Notes: a model not told the origin generated them from the sequence alone. Numbered from the stretch's first letter, positions 1-10,333 are shown. The stretch: DNA of 64,000 nt from Dactylonectria macrodidyma (GCA_020744425.1 JAGMUV010000001.1:3596001-3660000); one strand, 5' to 3'. Made by a program: numbers and translations.

Positions 1-1
1 C

Positions 2-850
2 GCTGTTGGAGTACAAGATCGCCCCAGTGCTGCACCTCATGACGGCCACTGGGAATCCGATTTTAAGATCGTCAACAACCCGTCGTTCACCGAAGCCATT
101 TCCGCGGTGTCTGCGCTTGTCTTCGCGTATGCCGGCACGCCAGCTTTTTTCTCCATCGCCGCGGAGATGCGTGACCCCCATCACTACACTCGAGCCCTCA
201 TTATCTGCCAATCCGGAGTGACTATTACTTATATCGTCATTGGCTGCGTCGTCTATGTCTACTGTGGGTCCTATGTCGCTTCCCCTGCTCTTGGCTCTGC
301 GGGCCCAACCATCAAGAAGATCAGCTACGGGTTAGCGCTTCCCGGCTTGATTGCTACAACGACCCTTGTGATTCATGTAAGGACCTAGTCGCAACTCGAC
401 CACTTCCTTATACTAATAACTATCTAGTTTGCCGCCAAGTATATGTTTGTTCGCATTCTCCGAGGCTCTAAGCATCTTACTGCTAACACTTTGGTTCACT
501 GGGGAACCTGGCTGAGCTGCACCTTTGCCACCGCCGTCATTGCCTATCTGATCGCTAGCGGTATCCCTGTTTTCGGTGGTCTTGTTTCCCTTGTCGGGGC
601 TCTTTTCGGCACTCTTATGTCCTTCCAGCCCATGGGTTGCATGTGGTTGTACGACAACTGGAGCAAGGGCCGGCAGGATCCCACACTCAGATGGTATCTC
701 ATGGTCGCCTGGAGTGTTTTTGTCATTGTCTCCGGAACCTTCCTCATGATTGGTGGTACATACGGATCCATTGTTGGCATCATCGACTCTTACAAGGAGT
801 CTGGCGGTTCGGCTGCATGGTCCTGCGCCGACAACTCAAATTCCGTTTAA
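2..850 (+). CDS. Amino-acid permease (Aa_trans family), 3' part; 5' end outside window
   Basis: A multi-pass plasma-membrane transporter of the fungal neutral/aromatic amino-acid permease type (Aa_trans, mtr-like). The reading frame is open from base 2, so the N-terminal half lies upstream of the window. Two exons are visible, 2-376 and 428-850, joined in phase 0 across a 51-nt intron (377-427; donor GTAAGG, branch CTAATAAC, acceptor TAG). The join gives a continuous hydrophobic protein of about 265 residues. Family-like stretches include FAYAGTPAFFSIAAEM in the first exon and HFAAKYMFVRILRG across the splice. The last helices end in a short polar C-terminus and TAA at 848-850. Family assignment is from remembered pattern; substrate is not determined. 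Confidence 0.85.
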
Positions 851-1358
851 GTTGCAGCACACTGGCATTTCTTCCGAGATACAACCTAGAGTAGGGGGCT
901 GATAGCTCGGGCAAGTATGCTACAGTAAACAGGGCAAAGAATAGCTCATTCATTCAAACATGTTCCCATACCTGCTTCGTTCGTAGCAACGTCTATTCCC
1001 CTTTTTGTCAATGTAGGCTTGGACTACATTTCTCCCACTTGCCAAGCCCGGTCCCGCATGTGCATGGTGTTTCTTGGCGTTTATGATCTCTCTATGCAAC
1101 TGTTACTTTTGGTTCTACGAGAATGTTTGGCTTGCCGCTTGTCTTGAGTCATCGCAAGTTTGGCTGCTGCAACACATCAGCTATTCCTAACTGTGGAATT
1201 TCCTAGATGACCCCGACCATAACCCTACCGGCAGACCCTTTCCTATGACTGAAACGTAGCAACCTTAGTTCATTGTTTCGAGCTTTTCTGAATAGCTCTA
1301 GGTACGCAGCATGGGTGCGGGTAGAAGAGATGATTGAATTGCGCTGCTTTCTTCTATT

Positions 1359-1386
1359 TAAGGGACCGACGAAGGTCGGTCCCTTA
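1359..1386. repeat. Perfect 12-bp inverted repeat (hairpin)
   Basis: The arm TAAGGGACCGAC (1359-1370) and its exact reverse complement (1375-1386) flank a GAAG loop. It lies about 510 bp downstream of the permease stop. It could be an RNA hairpin or a palindrome left by a transposon. No function is supported. Confidence 0.7.
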
Positions 1387-1577
1387 TACCTATGATCAGT
1401 CTGCAGATATCATAGGCAGCAGTCTGCTGCATGACGCTAGTTGTTGCATTCACGATTATCGTGGACTTGGGTGATCCTTGCCTCATCCCAACTCTACCAC
1501 CTATAACTCTAGCCCTGTTTATGTCGTGATAGACCAAGGCATTGTGCACGCGTTGAGAATTGTCACGTCCGATAACA

Positions 1578-1596
1578 ATTGAATAAGTTATTCAAT
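1578..1596. repeat. 19-bp palindrome
   Basis: ATTGAATAA-G-TTATTCAAT is a perfect palindrome around one central base. It could be a dimeric transcription-factor site or chance in an AT-rich spot. Confidence 0.5.
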
Positions 1597-2085
1597 GTAA
1601 TCAAGTTGTATTAATAGCTACATAGCGTATGGGGCTATCTAAGAGTTTGGCCGAGTCCATACCTCCAGTCGTTTTGGTGCTCGCTCTATCTTCTGGTGAG
1701 AGTGCGGCTGTGATTCTTGGGGGAAGCACAGCGCTCCACACGGTGACACTCGGTAATTAGATCGTGCCGTAGGGTTTACGCCGGTTGTAAGGCGCTCGCG
1801 TTAAAACACAAGGATTAGAATCTCTGATGGGGATATCGGGCGCTTACGCTAACCCTCATTCTTACGCAGAAAATCTCCGGGTGAGGCGAGGTGAGGGGTA
1901 CAGTGTGGCGGGAAGGATTAATAACTAAGGGCAGGGATTGTTGGAAATAGACCACTATTCCAACCAAGCCAGCAAAAGTGTGAGGCAACCATATCCACTT
2001 CTGACAGGGATACCAGGCGCCTAGACTAACCCGTACCTGTGGGACCCACCTAACGAGGGCCCACTGCCGATGCCGTCTGTAGTGA

Positions 2086-2153
2086 TGTTAGTGGCTATAG
2101 CGCACATTAATCCATGCAATCTGTATGGAGCTCCTATTTTGCAGATTTCAACA
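2086..2153 (+). repeat. 68-bp dispersed repeat, copy A (TGTT...AACA ends)
   Basis: This 68-bp unit is identical except for one base (A versus G at unit position 5) to 9615-9682. It begins TGTT and ends AACA, the inverted termini typical of LTRs. The flanks are AGTGA (2081-2085) and AGTGC (2154-2158), a 4/5 match that may be a decayed target duplication. At 68 bp it is below the usual size needed to trigger RIP and shows no RIP. It could be a miniature solo LTR or the edge of a small non-autonomous element. Confidence 0.75.
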
Positions 2154-2530
2154 AGTGCGCTTCTATACTCTCCACCCTGAGCGTTGACGTCCGCATTCTT
2201 GTCGAGGAGCAGCTGAAGTCAATCGCCTGCTTTTATTTCATGTTAAATCCAAATTCCCCCAATTCTCCCAAAGAAGACGTCCCTTCCAATGGAGACAACC
2301 ACGACGGCGAGAGCAGTGAAGAATAATTCGATGAGGAGGCTAAAGATGAGGACGGAATTAACGAAAGCGAAATAGAAAGTAATCATCGCAGAGAAAGGAA
2401 AGTCAGAGAAGAGGAGAATAATGTGTCAGTAATTCCTATAAGGCAGAGCTGGATATATTGAGAAGTCTCTAATAGCGAAATTGTATAGGCTATATCAATT
2501 AACGAACCAGCACCCTGTCTACGCGCAACA
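2154..2530. other. Acidic/charged ORF fragment, unassigned
   Basis: On the plus strand the frame from 2114 runs to a stop at 2324-2326. After that stop the same frame continues with many Glu, Asp, Lys and Arg codons to about 2440. The composition suggests a relic of a charged coding region, possibly transposon-derived, next to repeat copy A. I do not recognise a family. Confidence 0.25.
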
Positions 2531-2556
2531 TCGATTATCAACATGAATGGAGATCA

Positions 2557-3549
2557 TTAGTACTTGAACTCTTGGCCAACCAACTTCTCACTGAGCCTCC
2601 ACAGTCTCTCAGCATCAATCTTGCTTGTCGCCCACGGATATACCTCCTCCAGCTCTGGGTCTGCAACATGACAGTCGCTCAAAAAGGCGCCATTGTTTTC
2701 GGCGATGCTGGTGTTAAAAGCAGCGAAAACGTGGGTGGCAGCGCCTTGGTCCAACGTCTTGAACTTCATGTCGGCCATGCCCCAGAGCGACTTGCCGCCG
2801 TAGATATTATCTATCTCGGTAAGGCTGGCAGCAAACGAGGCAAGGTCATCGGTCCCGGGCGCCGCGAGGTTTGTCATTGCCGTGCCGGGACACATGGGGA
2901 AGCTAAGAAGACCCTGCTTGCCGAGCTTCTCGGCGAGCGCAAGGGCAGTCAAGGCATTGGCTGTCTTGGACTGGCCGTACGACAGCCACTTGTTGTAGTG
3001 CTTGCCGTTGTTGAAGTTGTAGTCGGTCCAGCGGATATGGCCCACGCGATGGACGTGGCTGGAGACGAAGACGACCCGCGGGGCCTTGGAAGCCAGAATC
3101 TTATCAATGATAAGGTTGGTGAAGAGGAAGTGGCTCAGGTGGTTGGTCTGAAATTGGTTCTCGTACCCATCCTCCGTCAATTGGTACTCTACCGCCATGA
3201 TGCCAGCATTGTTCACCAGGACATCGATATGGGTGACATCGTTCCATGAATTGACCGTCTCGGCGGCTTTGCGGACGCTGGCAAATGACTGCAGATCCAC
3301 CGGCAGCGGCTTCACCTGGATGGACGGGTGCTGAGAGTTGAGCTCGTCGATGAGGCCCTGCATCTTGGAGACGGAGCGGCCGGCAAGGATCAGAGTAGCT
3401 GGCTTCGCAGCTGAAACCTGCTTGACGAAGCTTTCGCCCAGACTGCCCGGCGAAGCCCCCGTGATGAGGATAGTGCTCCCGACAATGGAGGACGAGTAGT
3501 ACGAGGCAAGCTCGCTGGCGTTAGTCTCGGCGTTGAGCGTTGGAACCAT
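2557..3549 (-). CDS. Short-chain dehydrogenase/reductase (WWOX/retinol-dehydrogenase-like)
   Basis: A 330-aa NAD(P)-dependent oxidoreductase of the classical/extended SDR fold, encoded by one uninterrupted exon. Visible motifs are the cofactor loop TGASPGSLGES at residues 30-40, NNAG at 113-116, the catalytic Ser near 163-164, the catalytic pair YGQSK with Tyr191 and Lys195, and PGTAMT after strand 6. Length fits the family. The ATG at 3547-3549 begins a natural N-terminal extension before the first strand and has no earlier in-frame alternative I favour. Substrate is unknown. The gene is transcribed leftwards. Its upstream region carries, 194 bp before the ATG, a 20-bp motif shared exactly with the other SDR gene at 7213-8214. 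Confidence 0.92.
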   Translation of the reverse strand: MVPTLNAETNASELASYYSSSIVGSTILITGASPGSLGESFVKQVSAAKPATLILAGRSVSKMQGLIDELNSQHPSIQVKPLPVDLQSFASVRKAAETVNSWNDVTHIDVLVNNAGIMAVEYQLTEDGYENQFQTNHLSHFLFTNLIIDKILASKAPRVVFVSSHVHRVGHIRWTDYNFNNGKHYNKWLSYGQSKTANALTALALAEKLGKQGLLSFPMCPGTAMTNLAAPGTDDLASFAASLTEIDNIYGGKSLWGMADMKFKTLDQGAATHVFAAFNTSIAENNGAFLSDCHVADPELEEVYPWATSKIDAERLWRLSEKLVGQEFKY

Positions 3550-3742
3550 GTTTGTGAGATAAAGGGAGTGGCTTCTAGAAGTTGAAGAATTGATGTTGTG
3601 ATTAAGCTGAAAGCAGTGCGTTGTGTTGAAGCGCTTGTAGTATGTAGATCAGGGTAACTAGCGGGTCTTTATACAAAGTGAGCTGCAATCCTTATTCCAT
3701 GATGTTTTAAACAAGACCAGCATTCCATGCATCGTCTTTCTC

Positions 3743-3762
3743 AAACTCCGCCAAACCTCCGC
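3743..3762. promoter_or_regulatory. Shared 20-bp promoter motif, copy 1
   Basis: AAACTCCGCCAAACCTCCGC lies 194 bp upstream of the SDR start at 3549. The same 20 bp is found at 8431-8450 upstream of the second SDR. Two CTCCGC half-sites in direct orientation make it look like a site for a zinc-cluster regulator. Regulator and function are inferred. Confidence 0.5.
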
Positions 3763-3969
3763 ATACCATTCAGGTCTCTCGCGGAGACTTGAAACTTGGA
3801 CCCATTTGCAGCTTCAAGTGACGGGCTTCTCGATCTGTGACGAACCGGGCATTCGGGCACTGGTAACTGGATTTAACGGAGTTACCGGGGCCTTGCGCAT
3901 TAGCCTACCACTAGAGGGTGTGCTTTTTCGTATCTGGTACAAAAAACGGCGGAGCAGCGGGGCTTTGGA

Positions 3970-4338
3970 CTATTCTACTCGGCGGAGGCGTTTACGTGGA
4001 ATGTTCACATGCTCTTGAAACCCAAGGTCAAGATAGTTAAGGGCCACTTCGTGGTCCTTGCGTATCAGGGCGACGCGGACTTGGCCCTTGTGACATGCGC
4101 CCTCGCAGAAGTTGGATGGGCCGTCACCGTCGAGCAAGTCGGCCCTTCTAACCCACTCGCACTGGTTTCTGAAAGGCGAGGGAGGCGGATCGGAGCAGCA
4201 ATAGGCTCTTGTGTAGTCCCTCGGGCACATCTTCATGCCTCCTGAACCGAAGGCATTGATCTCGATGCCTAGCAGCGTTCTCACGGCGATGTCGCCCGGC
4301 CTGGTCCGTATAAGTCCAGTGGTCGACCACAAACTCAT
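3970..4338 (-). pseudogene. Fragment of a killer-toxin-type GH18 chitinase (Cys-rich C-terminal region)
   Basis: On the minus strand this frame reads a Cys-rich segment with the pattern CPRDYTRAYCCSD, then CEW, then FCEGACHKGQVRVAL. This is the module that follows the catalytic domain in class C (killer-toxin-like) fungal chitinases. No catalytic domain, start or other exon is recognisable on either side, so this is an orphan exon or relic. A decayed full-length member of the same family lies at 10334-14982. Assignment rests on the cysteine spacing and GQVRVA-like motif. Confidence 0.5.
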
Positions 4339-4464
4339 TCCCCGAGAGGGCGACGTTCTTAAGTCTGAGAAGTGATGGTCTCTCGCTACCTGGGAAGTTC
4401 TGGCGCAGGAGGATATTTATATTGCAAAGCGAACTTGATGTGAAATGCAGACTGTTTTTCCTCT

Positions 4465-5105
4465 TTGTTTATGTCACGCGGTCGTACGAATATTGAAAAG
4501 GCCTCCATTTTTGAGCAAGCGAATCTGGGATCACGAGCTCCCGGTATTACGGCTGCGTTTCGTCGGCATCTCAACCACGCCCTGGGTAACACCTTTTCAG
4601 TCAAGATCTGCGAGTTCTATGGCCTCGAGACTAATGGGCCAGATGGTCTGGCCGTGAGGAAAATCGCAAGCTTATTGACGGATGTCATGTTCTTCGCTCC
4701 GGCAATTGAGCTCTGTCGAACATGGCCGGGATCCGCGACACTGGGACTCTTCAACGAACGCAATCCTTGGGATAGGCCTCACAAAGGGAAATCCAATCAT
4801 CTGCTCGACGTGGCTTTTATGTGGGGTAACTTCAACCACGTCTATGATCGCAAAAACTGGAAAGTTGCTCGTACACTCGCAGAAAGGGTTGTTTCTTTCA
4901 CTTACAACAAAGCCGAGGTTCCGCGGTTCGGGGTGAGGACCGGAATGTCGTCGTTTTTTATCCTAGTGAGGAGGTCATTGCAAGCATGATGGTAGATATC
5001 AAGGATAAAAAGGCAATGAGGGGCAGAGATATCTTTGCACTAGCTGAGGAGGCTGGAGGCTTGGACTTGCTGTTCGATGTTGTACAAGGCTTCCTGCATA
5101 CCTAG
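4465..5105 (+). pseudogene. Type-B carboxylesterase/lipase, C-terminal remnant with one frameshift
   Basis: The plus strand encodes the C-terminal third of an alpha/beta-hydrolase of the carboxylesterase type B family. The segment HLLDVAFMWGNFNHVYD matches the conserved His-containing region near the C-terminus. The frame changes by one base near 4940-4950. In the new frame the sequence continues with FYPSEEVIASMMVDIKDKK and ends at TAG 5103-5105, a natural-looking C-terminus. The catalytic Ser/Glu part and the start are absent upstream (a chitinase fragment lies there instead), so the gene is 5'-truncated as well as frameshifted. Confidence 0.6.
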
Positions 5106-5239
5106 ACCATGGTAATGTTTGAATATGAATGTTTCAGAACCAAGCAGTATATCTCCCAGTAACACCAACATCTGCGAAAAGAAACCAGTCAGCACAAAAT
5201 CTGTGCAGGTGGCGTTGGAAATGCTGATGTAGGTGCCGG

Positions 5240-6354
5240 AGTTGAGTCTGGATCGCCTCTTCGCACGAATCTTTGAGTTCAGTGGCTTAGATCGGTTCCG
5301 CAGAAAGATTCCACTGGCTTGCCAGCCAGCTAGAATGTTGACTGATATCAGTCTTTCTTTTCTAGCCAGCTGGTACGCGTGAAGAAACTCTTGTTTGCCA
5401 GGACGGGAATCATGCCGAGATTGTGAAGGCACGCCTGTACGCCCTTTTCAACGCAGAGAAGACGCCCAAATCCAATGGCTGAAGGGCATGAGATGAATGT
5501 GCTGGTAAAATGGAGCCAAATCTTGCGCATGTAACATTCCAACATGAATCTTTCCGTCTTATGGCCTCCATGACCATCCAAGATCAAGAGACGCCACTGA
5601 TCAGAACCCCGCGGCTTTGTCAGAGGGATAAAGCTGGGAAACTGAACAAGTCAAACGCCATCTTGGACAGGATTGGGTAGTCAGATGCATGGCGAACCCA
5701 CCACTCCAGAGGATCCTCAACACCCAGATCATGTTTTCTCACAGGCAAAGAAGGTCATCACGGATGAACGGAACCGGCTCGGTTCGGACACTGTAGCGGC
5801 GATTGAATGTCAAAAGCACCTGCTTCGAAGCGGTATGTTAGCATAGATCGACGACCGGAGGCCCGTAGAGGAATGGAAAATAGTCGAGTAACGTCAACCA
5901 ACCAGGCAAAGCAAGCCACTCTTACCGAGTAAACCAAGTCCAGCAAGGGGGTCCCGTCAACCAAGTCAAGTAGAGGGTCCAAATTTTGCTTTACTTGGTT
6001 GATGGACACATTGGTTTGCTCCTAAGGCGCTTGATGGCTGGGTGACGCTTAAAAAGCTGGAGTGCCAGTTCTTTCCAAGCGTATGAGTTTACGCATTGTG
6101 TTGCAGGATGCGTTGCGTGTAGGCTCGACAACGAACCATGGGAGGGTAGCCTAATCGGCCCTGGGCTATAGCCCAGTTGGCAAATGGGCTTCTCGATGCC
6201 TTGAAAACACCTGCTTCTTCCCATCCACCTTTTCTCTGGTTGGGATTCCATTGATCCGACGCGTTAGATAGGTACGATCAACCAAGTGTCGTTTGGACGC
6301 CTCGCGAATGGACGTGCCGTGCAATACGTCATCCATAGCCCGATCAGTACACAA
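5240..6354 (-). pseudogene. Pogo/Fot1-type DNA transposase relic
   Basis: Read leftwards, three frames together give the order of a fungal pogo-like transposase. First is an HTH psq-type domain (GTSIREASKRHLVDRTYLTRR, about 6350-6170), then a CENP-B-like second HTH (LFKRHPAIKRLRSKPM, about 6060-6010). After a degraded stretch comes the DDE segment ILDGHGGHKTERFMLECY (about 5587-5520). The tail LAGWQASGIFLRNRSKPLNS (about 5330-5270) is the usual post-DDE region. Several frameshifts separate them, so it is dead. Terminal inverted repeats could not be paired. The left edge abuts the carboxylesterase stop at 5105. Confidence 0.65.
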
Positions 6355-6360
6355 TTGTAC

Positions 6361-7212
6361 AGAGACGCCCTTGCTATCAAAAAGCTTGAAATGCAGGAAT
6401 TCAGAAAATATGGGGTTTGTTACTGTAGGTCAAAGAATTCGCAAGATATATCAAAAAGAAGGAGAAGGTGTAACGCGACGCGAGCACGTTTTAGAGTGGC
6501 GCATTGTGGGGATGGTTCGTTGTTGGGTGGGTTAACGTATGCTTTCATTTATCATATTCAATACGGAGTACAGTGTTTTGTAACCCTCAATTATCGGCGC
6601 TTATGAAGAAAGAGTAAGGTCTACTGGATTCACAGTATCGCTGAGAAAGGTGTCTGGCTGGTGCAAGGTAAGTGAAATACCGGTGCCCCAAGGAGATTAC
6701 TGTATCACTTCAGACGGGTGAGGCGAGGCTTCCCAACCTGGCCCTTTCCCCTGGATGTATTGAAATTCCGCCAAAGCTCCCCCAACGATTGCGCCGCTCT
6801 AGGAGACTTGTAATTGTGTTAGAGCGCGTCACTTTCAGGGGGGCCCGGGAGAACCGCCAGCCCCAGCGATTCGGAACACTGGTCAGCTCTGAATCAGTGG
6901 ACTTGGTTCCTTGGGGCCATTGGCTTGTGCTCACTTTGTCGGCTAAATCAACTAAACAACAGGCCTGCCAAGCATGAGTTTCTAGCACGAGTGGGACTTT
7001 CAGATTAATACTAGGCGGTCATGGACAGTCAGTCTACAGAACCACTCTAAAACCCGGGTCCCTTAATAGCTATGCAGCCATAGGTAGCTGCCACAATAAT
7101 GATTATTGAATAATTGTTACTAAGAACAGCAGTACTAAGGTCTCCTCGAATGCCATCCATAATGATGATGCAAACACAACAGCAAAGACAAACACGGTGA
7201 GCTCAACTCATA
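6361..7212. other. Intergenic stretch
   Basis: No gene recognised. At 6763-6782 there is a 17/20 match to the SDR promoter motif (AAATTCCGCCAAAGCTCCCC), which is not placed in front of an obvious gene. Confidence 0.4.
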
Positions 7213-8214
7213 TCACGCCTCTTTCTTCATCCAGGCAGGAAGAGTAGTGACTCTCGCCATTTCGCTAACAGTCTCATTCCACAACATCTTCTGAATCCGC
7301 TGCCCCTCCGCGCTTCGAACAAAGTCCGATGGCACGTCTACCTCCATGTCCCCCAACAGCTTCCCATGAGTCTCAGCACCAGCCACTACCCCCGCATTTA
7401 GGGCAATCCATCCCGCCTTATCGGGCGTTCGTGCTTTGAGCGCTTTCACTATGGCGAACGGGATCCGTATGTAGAGGGGCAATACGTCGGTCATGCCCGT
7501 GTCGACCAGGCCGGGACAGAAGCTGTTGATGATGACCTTGTCCGGACTGTAGTGCTTGGCGAGTTCGAGCTGAAATAGCACACAGAGGACTTTGCTGTCT
7601 GCGTATCGCCCAAGCGTATCGATTCCAGTGCTAGTATCGACATGGTCGAGAACTCGTTCTCCCTTCTTCAGAGGAAACTTCCCGGCCAGAGTAGTCAGAG
7701 TGTATTGCCGACTCCCGGTCCAAGTAATCCTTGTTGGTTTTCCGGTCCTGGTCGCCGTGGTTTCAAGAGCCGGCAGGAGAGCAAGCGTAAGGACAACGTT
7801 AGAGAGGTAGTTGACTTGCATGTCCTTCTCATGCCCCGAGCTTGCAGACTCCTTATGCAGCGTACCAATTCCCGCATTGGCCATTAGCAGGTGCAGATCC
7901 GTAAACGTGGCCGTGAATGTAGACGCGAAGTTTCGCACGCTCGCATAGTCCTCTGCGTTGAGCTCCAAGACCTTGACCGTGGCGTTTGGGTTGGCTGATT
8001 TGATGGCTGGCTCGGAGAGAAGAGTTTGGCGAACTGTCTCGCCCTTTGATACATTGCGTACAGCCATGGCGAGATTGGTCAACTTGGAGGTGAGAAGCTG
8101 ACGGCAAATTTCGAGTCCAATGCCTGCTGTTGCGCCGGTCACAATGGCGGTTTTGCCGGAGAGGTTGATACCGGCAGGCAGAGGGAGTACTGATGGTTGG
8201 AAAAGGGGCGCCAT
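7213..8214 (-). CDS. Short-chain dehydrogenase/reductase
   Basis: A 333-aa single-exon SDR, unrelated in detail to the one at 2557-3549 but with the same fold. Motifs are the NAD(P) loop TGATAGIG at residues 26-33, ANAG at 112-115, the catalytic Ser near 168 and the YADSK pair with Tyr204 and Lys208, followed by CPGLVDTG. The C-terminal helix ends in WMKKEA. It is likely an NADP-dependent ketoreductase or retinol-dehydrogenase-like enzyme; substrate is unknown. The ATG at 8214 gives a normal N-terminus and has a well-placed A at -3. The divergent intergenic region to the right contains the 20-bp shared motif 217 bp upstream of the ATG. Confidence 0.92.
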   Translation of the reverse strand: MAPLFQPSVLPLPAGINLSGKTAIVTGATAGIGLEICRQLLTSKLTNLAMAVRNVSKGETVRQTLLSEPAIKSANPNATVKVLELNAEDYASVRNFASTFTATFTDLHLLMANAGIGTLHKESASSGHEKDMQVNYLSNVVLTLALLPALETTATRTGKPTRITWTGSRQYTLTTLAGKFPLKKGERVLDHVDTSTGIDTLGRYADSKVLCVLFQLELAKHYSPDKVIINSFCPGLVDTGMTDVLPLYIRIPFAIVKALKARTPDKAGWIALNAGVVAGAETHGKLLGDMEVDVPSDFVRSAEGQRIQKMLWNETVSEMARVTTLPAWMKKEA

Positions 8215-8430
8215 TGTGGGTTGGCTTGTTGAGAAGTTTTGGGTGTGTCTGGTACTTCAGTAACGGTAGGATAATGTTTTGTGTGTGTAAAGATAGTTCA
8301 TCTACATGGTTGGTGGTGGGCTCAGGTGCTTCAACATGATATTATCACGGCTTTATGTATGTTCTTTGGTGGATTGCGATATAGGCTTCGCCCTGTTCAA
8401 TCCGTATACCTGCGGAACGCGCCAGGTATG

Positions 8431-8450
8431 AAACTCCGCCAAACCTCCGC
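8431..8450. promoter_or_regulatory. Shared 20-bp promoter motif, copy 2
   Basis: An exact copy of the motif at 3743-3762, 217 bp upstream of the SDR start at 8214. It also sits in front of the divergent solute-binding-protein pseudogene. Identity ends just outside the 20 bp, which argues against a simple recent duplication of the whole promoter. Confidence 0.5.
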
Positions 8451-8711
8451 TAGCCAGCTTCGTTAGTGGCAGCATTTGATGTGCCGTGTTGTGGGAGGTC
8501 GAACTTTAATAATGCATAGGCCAGTCACTAGTCGTCGGGCCCTGAGAAGTCCCGATGGACGACCGTGCAGTCAATTTGCCGTAACTACATTGAGTTCGTG
8601 TCATTTTTGGCTAGCTTAACCGCCCGGAGGTAATGGAATTAAGACTGGACTTAATGACGCACGGGCTTTATCGCATGCCTCTCCCTGTCCAGGGAAGGGG
8701 GTTCTTCCTAG

Positions 8712-9779
8712 GCGGACTTGCTCGATCAAATTTACAAAGCTGCTTGAAAGAAGGTGGCGTCGTCACTAGTTGGATGGGCGGTGACGAACAGAACCAGCAG
8801 GATGCTATCAAGACAGCCTTTGAAGCAGCGTTTCCCGGCATGACCCTAAATCTTACAGTTGACTTATCCAAGTATCACGAAGGCAACATTGACGAGCAGC
8901 TTGCTCAAGACAATGTTTTTGTTGATAGCATCGCTCTCCAGACCCTACACGATTTCCCAAGATGGAAGCACGAAGATGCTCTGCTTCATTACGCACCGCT
9001 GGGTTTCGACAAGATATATCCAGACTTCAGGGATGGAGATGCAGCCTATTATGGCTACATTGGTCTAGCTTGGGAGCTCATCTGGAATAGCGATAAGCTC
9101 CAAGGAAAGGCGATTCAGGACTATCCAGACTTCTTACGGCCCGAGTTCAAGGGCAAGCTAGCCTTGACGTACCCCAACGACGACGATGCCATTCTTTTCG
9201 CCTTTGACTTGATGTAAGTATCCACGGTGTTGACGACCAAACCGGAAGACTATCTTGCTGAACGTAAACAGCCTCAATCGATATGGCACCGCCTGGTTCG
9301 AGAAATTATTAGAGCAGGAGCCTCGCTGGGTTCGTGGATCTGCAACTGGTCCAACTCTCGTCGCTGACCCCAATACAACCTTCGCCGCAACGTTCACCTC
9401 TTCTCTCAGGCTGAACAAGCCACCTAGCCCGTTGAAATACAGATTTCCGAAGAAGGGCGAGTATGTGTCATGGGCACAGACTGCCGCGATCCTCAAGGAT
9501 GCGCCCCATCCTGAAGGAGCTAAACTGTTGCATAACTTTCTCTTGAGTAAAGAATTTCAGGGAGGAAGTGGCTTTTGGAGCGTCAGAAGCGACGTTGCGG
9601 CGCCCCAAGGTTACTGTTGGTGGCTATAGCGCACATTAATCCATGCAATCTGTATGGAGCTCCTATTTTGCAGATTTCAACAGGCTACTTGTTAAGGTGA
9701 TGATGTACTGCAGGGCCGTTTGACAACGCCGCTAACCCAATTCGGCACCTTCGAGTGATTTTGGAGGTTTTGCAACAGT
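8712..9779 (+). pseudogene. Extracellular solute-binding-like protein (type II periplasmic-binding fold), interrupted
   Basis: A fungal secreted protein resembling bacterial ABC-type iron/solute-binding proteins. Recognisable segments are DQIYKAA from 8724, ALHYAPLGF-like and YPDFRDGDAAYYG in the middle, and ILKDAPHPEGAKLLHNFLLS near the end. An acceptor CTAG at 8708-8711 opens the first visible exon; the upstream signal-peptide exon was not found. A one-base loss near 8744 puts TGA in frame, and the coding then continues from KEGGVV. A normal 58-nt intron lies at 9214-9271. After the codons for QGY at 9614 a 68-bp repeat is inserted, and degraded family sequence (PFDNAANP) follows to about 9770. 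The gene is dead. Confidence 0.65.
9615..9682 (+). repeat. 68-bp dispersed repeat, copy B, inserted in pseudogene
   Basis: 67/68 identical to 2086-2153. It begins TGTT and ends AACA and is bordered by GGTTAC (9609-9614) and GGCTAC (9683-9688), a 5/6 direct repeat. It splits the solute-binding-protein frame exactly at a Gly-Tyr pair, which suggests insertion rather than recombination. Confidence 0.8.
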
Positions 9780-10333
9780 GACCCCTATAGCCTGCCATAT
9801 ATTTATACCAGTGACAAAACCGGGCACTATGCATACCCGAAATTAACATACCACGCACGTGCTACGTAGCGGCGTGTTGCTGGGATACTGTCTCAACCAC
9901 CATCGGCCCGTCCAAACCTTTACCAGATCCTATCTTGATCGACCCGAACGAGGAAGCAGGCCCCAAAATGTCGCTATTTCCACATGGGGGTGACTGTGTT
10001 ATGGTCGTCTTGGGCCCGTAACCCCTGGACCGAGTTGTAGTACAAGCCGATGTACTATGTACTGTGCAAATGCTCTCCTTGAGAACATGGCCCCTGCAGT
10101 TTACTGTTGGGCTTCGACCCAGGGCGGGCGCCGTCATCTGCATATTTGACTAACGACCATGCCGAAGAACATTCGTTGGTTATGGTTAACCTTGGTCAAG
10201 GTCCTCTTCAAGCCTTCAACAACCCCGAGGTGGATAGAAGAGCTCCCTTCTCCTTCATCATCCTCTGCGCTCACACATCCTCTGCAGTCTCCATTTGCTT
10301 CTCCCTTTACTGCCTCTATTCTTCAGTCTCGTC
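9780..10333. other. Intergenic stretch upstream of chitinase
   Basis: About 550 bp with no recognisable gene; presumably the former promoter of the chitinase at 10334. Confidence 0.4.

Larger units (their letters stand above)
851..2085. other. Intergenic stretch without recognisable gene
   Basis: About 1.2 kb of balanced-composition sequence after the permease stop. No ORF with codon bias or family resemblance was seen on either strand. It holds two small inverted repeats (1359-1386 and 1578-1596), listed separately. Confidence 0.5.

Noticed and set aside
2572..3249. 225-codon plus-strand ORF
   Set aside because: Entirely antisense to the SDR gene; codons mirror the real frame and no motif is present.
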